Below, one piece after another: positions 1-4,566 of a DNA stretch of 7,637 nucleotides (its first letter is position 1; each line of letters opens with the position of its first letter). Source of the stretch: JAEUUM01 sp038326165 (GTDB taxonomy: Bacteria; Bacteroidota; Bacteroidia; Chitinophagales; Saprospiraceae). The translations under genes were made by a program, and so were the position numbers. Location of the stretch: the NCBI GenBank assembly GCA_038326165.1, contig JBBQJT010000087.1, positions 1-7,637 on the forward strand, read 5' to 3'. The notes below the pieces were generated by a model. That model worked only from the letters and a program-made list of their open reading frames with translations. It was not told the DNA's origin and made no database searches.

Positions 1-1
1 G

Positions 2-1405
2 ATTAAATACAAAACCATAAAGGAAAACACCAAACAAGGCAAAGAATATATTGAAGCCATCAAAGAGGAATCTTTGGAGAAATTGGGCTACTTCTTAAAA
101 CCTTCTGAACTGTTTAGTGAAGTTGCCAAACGTGGCAACAGCGATGTGGAAGGCGAAAATAATTTCATACTCGAAGACCTTCAAAAAATCCTGAACAATA
201 TCCAACTCTCGACAATGGGAACGGATAGCGAAGAGGATTTTGACCACTTGTTTGAGGATATGGATTTGAACAGCACCAAACTTGGCAAAACTCCCGAAGC
301 AAGAAATGAAATTATTGCTAAGGTGCTATCGCACCTTGACAAAATTGATTTCAAATTGGAGCAAACCGAACTGGATGTTTTAGGGGATGCTTACGAATAC
401 CTTATTGGACAGTTTGCCAGTGGTGCAGGAAAAAAAGCAGGTGAATTTTATACACCGCAGGAAGTAAGTAAAGTATTGGCAAAAATAGTAACCACAGGAA
501 AAAGTAAACTCAAATCAGTTTACGACCCTACTTGTGGTTCGGGTTCGTTGTTGCTTCGTGTGGCAAAAGAAGTAAAAGAAGTAAGCAACTTTTACGGACA
601 AGAAATGAACCGTACGACATACAACCTTGCCCGAATGAATATGATTTTGCACGGTGTGCATTACCGAAAATTCAACATCAAGCAAGAAGACACTTTAGAG
701 CATCCACAACATTTAGATAAAAAGTTTGAAGCCATTGTAGCCAATCCACCTTTCTCTGCTGAATGGAGTGCAAACCCATTGTTTACAAGCGATGACCGTT
801 TTAGCCAATACGGAAGACTTGCACCAAGTAGCAAAGCCGACTTTGCTTTTGTGCAACACATGATTTACCATTTGGCAGAAAATGGAACAATGGCAATTGT
901 ATTGCCTCACGGTGCTTTGTTCCGTGGTGGAGCAGAGCAACACATTCGCAGGTATTTGATTGAAAACAAAAACTTTTTAGATGCGGTAATTGGATTACCA
1001 GCCAATATATTTTACGGTACAAGTATTCCAACCTGTATTTTGGTTTTCAAAAAATGCAGAGAAAATCCTGCTGATATTTTGTTTATTGATGCCAGCGGTA
1101 GCGACCATTACGAAAAAGTAAAAACGCAAAATGTTTTAAGAGCAAAAGACATTGATTTAATTATTGACACATTTCGCAATAGAACTGAAACGCTTAAATA
1201 CAGCAAGAAGGCAACTTTGGAGGAAATAGCTAAAAACGACTACAATTTAAATATTCCAAGGTATGTAGATACGTTTGAAGCAGAAGATAGCATTGACCTT
1301 GAAGCTATTGCAGAAGAAATAAAAGCTTTGGATGAAACCATTGTGAATACTGATAAAACTATTGCACAGTTTTGTAAAGAACTAAATATTTCAACGCCTT
1401 TTTAA
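2..1405 (+). CDS. hsdM: Type I restriction-modification DNA methyltransferase subunit HsdM (5'-partial)
   Basis: HsdM transfers a methyl group from S-adenosylmethionine to the N6 of adenine; two copies join one HsdS to make the modification enzyme. The frame is open from base 2 with no stop before the stop codon at 1403-1405, so the true start lies upstream. The TTG at 74 is only an internal Leu codon. By memory of the family (about 500-520 residues), some 70-80 N-terminal residues of the helical HsdM_N domain are missing. Visible landmarks are GEFYTPQEVS (441-470), SAM-binding motif I DPTCGSGS (524-547), and catalytic motif IV NPPF (743-754), the N6-adenine methyltransferase signature. These are followed by LPHGALFRGGAE and IGLPANIFYGTSIPTCIL, both typical of HsdM, and a charged C-terminal helix. 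The family assignment is firm. The next gene starts four bases after the stop, which implies one transcript. Confidence 0.97.
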   Translation: MKYKTIKENTKQGKEYIEAIKEESLEKLGYFLKPSELFSEVAKRGNSDVEGENNFILEDLQKILNNIQLSTMGTDSEEDFDHLFEDMDLNSTKLGKTPEARNEIIAKVLSHLDKIDFKLEQTELDVLGDAYEYLIGQFASGAGKKAGEFYTPQEVSKVLAKIVTTGKSKLKSVYDPTCGSGSLLLRVAKEVKEVSNFYGQEMNRTTYNLARMNMILHGVHYRKFNIKQEDTLEHPQHLDKKFEAIVANPPFSAEWSANPLFTSDDRFSQYGRLAPSSKADFAFVQHMIYHLAENGTMAIVLPHGALFRGGAEQHIRRYLIENKNFLDAVIGLPANIFYGTSIPTCILVFKKCRENPADILFIDASGSDHYEKVKTQNVLRAKDIDLIIDTFRNRTETLKYSKKATLEEIAKNDYNLNIPRYVDTFEAEDSIDLEAIAEEIKALDETIVNTDKTIAQFCKELNISTPF

Positions 1406-1409
1406 AACT

Positions 1410-2414
1410 ATGGAAGAGAAAAATATCATTATATACAACACACAAGATGGCAAAACATCTGTTTCTCTTTTAACCAAAGATGGTACTGCATGGATGAACC
1501 AAAACCAATTGGCGGAACTTTTTGACACCTCTAAGCAAAACATAGGGCAACACATTGGAAGCATATTGGAAGACAATGAGTTAAACCAAAATTCAGTTGT
1601 AAAGAATTACTTTACAACTGCTGCTGATGGTAAGGATTACAACGTTACTTTTTACGCTTTGGAAATGATATTGGCCATTGGCTTTAGGGTGCGAAGTAAA
1701 AGAGGTACACAGTTTAGGCAATGGGCAAACCAAAACCTTGCCAGCTATATGATTAAGGGTTTTGTGATGGATGATGAACGCCTGAAAAACCCTGATGGCA
1801 GACCCGATTATTTTGACGAACTATTGGCTCGTATTAGGGACGTAAGAGCCAGCGAAAAACGTTTTTATCAAAAAGTAAGGGATTTATTTGCCCTTAGTAG
1901 CGATTATGATGGTAGCGACAAAGCCACACAAATGTTTTATGCCGAAACCCAAAACAAAATACTGTTTGCTATTACAGGCAAAACTGCTGCCGAAATAGTA
2001 GTAAGCCGTGCCAACCCCAACTTACCCAATATGGCCCTCACCAGTTGGAAAGGGAAAGTAGTACGCAAACAAGATATTTATATTGCAAAAAACTACCTTA
2101 CCGAAGATGAGATAGACCACCTAAACCGTTTTGTAACTGTGTTTTTAGAAACTGCCGAACTAAGAGCCCAAAACCGACAAGACATTACAATGGCTTTTTG
2201 GAAAGAAAATATTGACAAAATAATACTGCTTAATGATAAAACAATTTTGCAGGGCAAAGGCAAAGTAAGCCACCCACAAATGGAGAAAAAAGCAGATGCC
2301 CTATTTGCCAGCTTTGATGCTAAACGTAAAATTGAAGAAGCAAAGCAAGCTGATGCACAAGATTTAGAAGAATTGAAAGCATTGGAAAATAAAATAAAAT
2401 CCAAGAAGATATAA
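1410..2414 (+). CDS. rhuM: RhuM-family protein (putative DNA-binding accessory gene of the R-M locus)
   Basis: This 334-residue protein looks full-length for the RhuM family (COG3943), named after a Salmonella pathogenicity-island gene of unclear biochemical function. Residues about 28-54 (WMNQNQLAELFDTSKQNIGQ and following) read as a helix-turn-helix. Residues 82-106 carry the family hallmark YALEMILAIGFRVRSKRGTQ and then FRQWA, which resembles the Bro-N/antirepressor type of DNA-binding module. A second conserved block near residues 185-245 contains TGKTAAEIVVSRA and LTEDEIDHLNRFV. The tail from about residue 285 is Lys/Glu/Ala-rich and probably helical. I see no catalytic motif, signal peptide or membrane segment. 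It starts four bases after hsdM, and its stop overlaps the ATG of a small reading frame (TAATG at 2412-2416). Such genes recur between hsd genes in many bacteria. A regulatory or antiphage accessory role is inference; the family call is strong. Confidence 0.9.
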   Translation: MEEKNIIIYNTQDGKTSVSLLTKDGTAWMNQNQLAELFDTSKQNIGQHIGSILEDNELNQNSVVKNYFTTAADGKDYNVTFYALEMILAIGFRVRSKRGTQFRQWANQNLASYMIKGFVMDDERLKNPDGRPDYFDELLARIRDVRASEKRFYQKVRDLFALSSDYDGSDKATQMFYAETQNKILFAITGKTAAEIVVSRANPNLPNMALTSWKGKVVRKQDIYIAKNYLTEDEIDHLNRFVTVFLETAELRAQNRQDITMAFWKENIDKIILLNDKTILQGKGKVSHPQMEKKADALFASFDAKRKIEEAKQADAQDLEELKALENKIKSKKI

Positions 2415-2545
2415 TGGAAAAGCAAATTAATGATTTGGGCGTTCCCCTGCGGGTCGGGCTATCCGTTACAATCTTTTTTTCGTACCTCAAAAAAGGATTT
2501 CCACTACTATCCCTAACGCAAAACACCAAAATCAAAACCATCTAA
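2414..2545 (+). CDS. Possible 43-residue micro-ORF bridging rhuM and hsdS
   Basis: An ATG at 2414-2416 shares its A with the rhuM stop (TAATG). The frame runs 43 codons to a TAA at 2543-2545 whose last A begins the hsdS ATG, again TAATG. It therefore fills the whole intergenic space in register with start-stop overlaps at both ends. The peptide begins MEKQINDLGVPLRVG and has a hydrophobic stretch (about GLSVTIFFSYL) followed by a basic, Thr/Asn-rich tail. Most of it is simply the translation of the structured repeat at 2437-2519, so a functional peptide is doubtful. Passage of ribosomes through it could still couple hsdS translation to rhuM. I recognise no family. Chance is a real alternative for an ORF this short. 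Confidence 0.25.
   Translation: MEKQINDLGVPLRVGLSVTIFFSYLKKGFPLLSLTQNTKIKTI
2437..2519. repeat. Structured intergenic repeat or RNA-like element between rhuM and hsdS
   Basis: The 130-base spacer between rhuM and hsdS contains a compact folded element. An outer stem pairs GCGTT (2439-2443) with AACGC (2515-2519). Inside it, CCC and GGG around 2445-2453 can form a small hairpin. A perfect 11-bp stem with one G-T wobble joins 2470-2480 (AATC plus seven T) to 2489-2499 (six A plus GGATT) across an 8-base loop. CTATCC occurs twice (2459-2464 and 2508-2513), each followed shortly by a TAC or TAAC. From memory, sequences with the blocks GGGCGTTCCC, GGGTCGGGCTATCC, AAAAGGATT and CTATCCCTAACGC are scattered in high copy through Flavobacteriia and related genomes. 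I cannot verify copy number here. It may be a non-autonomous mobile repeat or a non-coding RNA motif, and the active strand is unknown. Confidence 0.6.
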
Positions 2546-3777
2546 TGAATCAAAAAAATCATTGTGCAGACAACATACCACAATTGCGGTTTCCTGAATT
2601 TGAAGGGGAATGGGAAAAGAAGAATTTTGAGGAACTTTTTATTTTTTCAACTGGTAAAAATATAAAACAGAATGAAGCTTCTCGAGAATTTAAAACGCCT
2701 TGTGTTAGGTATGGAGAGTTATATCATATGTATGAAGAAGTCATTAATGAAGTCATTAATAAAACCAACCTTGATAAGTCCGAACTTCTATTTAGTGATG
2801 GTGATGAAATTTTACTTCCTTCAGCAGGTGAAGACCCTTTAGATATTGGCTCTGCCTCAGCACTTGCTGTTAAAAACGTAGCAATTGGCAGGACTATAAA
2901 TATATTAAAGCCATTAACGATTGGTCGGTATTCTCAAATTTATGTGGCATACTATATAAATCATAAACTAAAAAAGAGTATTGCAACTTTAGCAAAAGGA
3001 GTTAGTATTAGTAACGTATATAATTCTGATTTAAAAAAATTAAACATTCTTCTCCCCGCCCTCCCCGAGCAAAGCCGCATCGCCAATTTCCTGACGGCAG
3101 TAGATGAAAAACTTCAAGCCCTGAAAAAGAAAAAAGGATTGTTGGAGGCTTATAAAAAAGGGGTGATGCAAAGACTGTTTTCGCAAGAATTGAGATTTAA
3201 AGGTGATGATGGGCAGGCGTTTGCGGATTGGGAGGTGAAGAAGTTGGGGGAGGTGGGAGAAATAGTGACGGGTAAAACTCCAAGCACTACAAATTTAGAT
3301 TTATGGAATGGGGAAATTCAATTTGTAACACCTACAGATATTAATGAAAATAAATATCAATTTGAAGTTCAAAGAACAATTAAAAAATTAGACAACACTA
3401 AAATATTACCATCCAAGTCAATACTATTTACTTGTATTGCATCAATTGGTAAAATGAGTTTATCAATAGAGCCTTGTGTTACAAATCAGCAAATAAATAG
3501 TATAATTCCTCTCAAAAATTTTGACAATGAATTTATTTATTATGCTATATTGAATATTGTTGATTACATAAAATCAACACAAAGTACGAATACTTTACCA
3601 ATTATAAATAAAACGGAATTTTCAAAATTAAAAATAAACGCACCGAAATCACTAAAAGAACAAACCCGCATCGCCAATTTCCTTTCTACCCTAGATGAGA
3701 AAATAAAACACAACGCTGTACAAATAGAAAAAATGGGTGTTTGGAAAAAAGGACTTTTACAAAAGATGTTTTGCTAA
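2545..3777 (+). CDS. hsdS: Type I restriction-modification specificity subunit HsdS
   Basis: HsdS sets the bipartite DNA target for both methylation and cleavage. The 410 residues have the normal two-halved layout. The first target-recognition domain covers about residues 10-170 and opens with PQLRFPEFEGEW. A central conserved helix region covers about 172-215 (LPEQSRIANFLTAVDEKLQA, then KKGVMQRLF). The second recognition domain covers about 227-365 and opens with DWEVKKLGEVGEIVTGKTPS. The closing conserved helix region covers about 368-410 (KEQTRIANFLSTLDEKI, then WKKGLLQKMF). The two helix regions share an identical 18-base DNA stretch. The recognition domains, especially the second, are visibly richer in A and T than the conserved blocks, as expected when such domains are exchanged horizontally. 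The ATG at 2545 overlaps the preceding micro-ORF stop, no Shine-Dalgarno sequence is evident, and the stop abuts the fic start directly. The target sequence cannot be predicted by reading. Confidence 0.96.
   Translation: MNQKNHCADNIPQLRFPEFEGEWEKKNFEELFIFSTGKNIKQNEASREFKTPCVRYGELYHMYEEVINEVINKTNLDKSELLFSDGDEILLPSAGEDPLDIGSASALAVKNVAIGRTINILKPLTIGRYSQIYVAYYINHKLKKSIATLAKGVSISNVYNSDLKKLNILLPALPEQSRIANFLTAVDEKLQALKKKKGLLEAYKKGVMQRLFSQELRFKGDDGQAFADWEVKKLGEVGEIVTGKTPSTTNLDLWNGEIQFVTPTDINENKYQFEVQRTIKKLDNTKILPSKSILFTCIASIGKMSLSIEPCVTNQQINSIIPLKNFDNEFIYYAILNIVDYIKSTQSTNTLPIINKTEFSKLKINAPKSLKEQTRIANFLSTLDEKIKHNAVQIEKMGVWKKGLLQKMFC
2737..2760 (+). repeat. Two-copy 12-base tandem repeat inside hsdS
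   Basis: GAAGTCATTAAT occurs twice back to back (2737-2748 and 2749-2760) without mismatch. It encodes Glu-Val-Ile-Asn twice at residues 65-72, within the first recognition domain. Because the unit is 12 bases, gain or loss of a copy would keep the reading frame. Confidence 0.85.
3075..3092 (+). repeat. Direct repeat in hsdS central conserved region, copy 1
   Basis: CCGCATCGCCAATTTCCT is identical to bases 3666-3683. It encodes the RIANFL helix start (residues 178-183). The two copies lie 591 bases (197 codons) apart in the same frame and flank the second recognition domain, so recombination between them would delete or swap that domain without a frameshift. Confidence 0.9.
3666..3683 (+). 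repeat. Direct repeat in hsdS C-terminal conserved region, copy 2
   Basis: This is the second identical copy of the 18-base stretch at 3075-3092, encoding RIANFL at residues 375-380. Sequence on either side of the two copies has diverged, although the protein similarity extends further (EQ-RIANFL---DEK in both). Confidence 0.9.
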
Positions 3778-4566
3778 ATGAAAAATAAACTACACATAAT
3801 ACCCACTGATTTGCTCCCTATTTATTTGGAGCAAGTGCCTAAGGGTTTGCAAAAAACGTTTGATGCTTTGCAGGATGCGGAAATTTCAACCGACACATTC
3901 AGTTTTTTCACTTCGGTGTCGGCAATGGCATCAAGCAAAATTGAGGGTGAACAAATGGAAATTGACAGCTACATCAAACACAAAATGCTGAATATTGAGT
4001 ATTTGCAAGACTTGGTAGAAAAACCAAACGACTTGTATAGTGCTTATTTGTTCGCCCAAAAAAACGAACTCACCGAAAAAACCTTTTTAGAAGCCCACAA
4101 ATTATTGTCGACACATCTTCTAGAACCCAACAAAAGAGGTGTTTGCAGAACAGGTAACATGGTGGTTATGGAGCATAAAACATTCCGCATACAATACGAA
4201 GCCGTTTTATGGAGCCAAGTAAAGCCTTTGTTTGCCAAGCTTTGGAAAGATATTGAGCAACTGAAAAAAGAAAAATTGAGCATAGAAGAAACCTTATTTT
4301 TCGCATCATTCATTCATCTTGTTTTTGTAAATATTCATCCTTTTGAAGACGGAAACGGAAGGGCAGGAAGATTATTGGAAAAATGGTTTTTGGCTCAAAT
4401 GCTAGGAGAAAAAGCGTGGTATTTGCAAAGTGAATTGAACTATTACAAAAACGTAAACAACTATTACAAAAATCTGAATAGACTTGGAATGTTTTACGAA
4501 CAACTGAATTACGCAGAAGCAATGCCTTTTCTATTAATGCTCCCAAATGCAGTAGTTAATGAGTAA
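3778..4566 (+). CDS. fic: Class II Fic-domain protein (probable AMP-transferase) embedded in the R-M operon
   Basis: Fic enzymes usually move AMP from ATP to a hydroxyl side chain of a target protein. This 262-residue protein has an intact active-site motif HPFEDGNGRAGR at residues 187-198, with catalytic His187, phosphate-binding Gly-Asn-Gly, and both arginines. The N-terminal part carries SSKIEG (residues 52-57), which fits the inhibitory-helix motif (S/T)xxxE(G/N). That places it in class II, in which the Glu (here Glu56) blocks productive ATP binding in cis. Both features are intact, so it looks like a regulated enzyme rather than a remnant. There is no signal peptide or membrane segment, so it is presumably cytoplasmic. 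It starts on the base after the hsdS stop and overlaps hsdR by eight bases. The substrate is unknown. An R-M subunit, DNA gyrase or another host protein are all possible, and none is supported by sequence alone. Confidence 0.95.
   Translation: MKNKLHIIPTDLLPIYLEQVPKGLQKTFDALQDAEISTDTFSFFTSVSAMASSKIEGEQMEIDSYIKHKMLNIEYLQDLVEKPNDLYSAYLFAQKNELTEKTFLEAHKLLSTHLLEPNKRGVCRTGNMVVMEHKTFRIQYEAVLWSQVKPLFAKLWKDIEQLKKEKLSIEETLFFASFIHLVFVNIHPFEDGNGRAGRLLEKWFLAQMLGEKAWYLQSELNYYKNVNNYYKNLNRLGMFYEQLNYAEAMPFLLMLPNAVVNE
4438..4479 (+). repeat. Seven-codon near-duplicate in the fic 3' region
   Basis: Two adjacent 21-base units encode NYYKNVN and NYYKNLN (residues 221-234). Their first 14 bases (AACTATTACAAAAA) are identical. 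The segment matches the Tyr-rich helix normally found after the Fic core, so it may be conserved structure rather than a recent duplication. Confidence 0.6.

Noticed and set aside
74..76. TTG as the start codon of hsdM
   Set aside because: The same frame is open back to base 2 and the upstream residues (IKYKTIKENTKQGKEYIEAI) look like HsdM, so the TTG is an internal Leu codon.
430..436. Run of seven A in hsdM as a phase-variation tract
   Set aside because: It is short, ordinary for AT-rich Lys codons, and lies in the conserved GKKAGEFYTP block; there is no sign of a slipped allele.
2470..2499. Rho-independent terminator between rhuM and hsdS
   Set aside because: The 11-bp stem is mostly A-T pairs and is not followed by a T run on either strand, so it is a poor terminator; it is better explained as part of the repeat.
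2439..2519. Integron attC site
   Set aside because: The ends read GCGTT on the left and AACGC on the right, the reverse of the AAC...GTT arrangement of attC, and the RYYYAAC/GTTRRRY boxes do not fit.
2320..2541. Minus-strand reading frame over the rhuM end and spacer
   Set aside because: It is antisense to rhuM and to the repeat, has no recognisable protein features, and is a shadow of the plus-strand genes.
2415..2544. Internal promoter for hsdS
   Set aside because: I found no convincing Bacteroidota -7 TAnnTTTG with a matching -33 TTTG box in this spacer.
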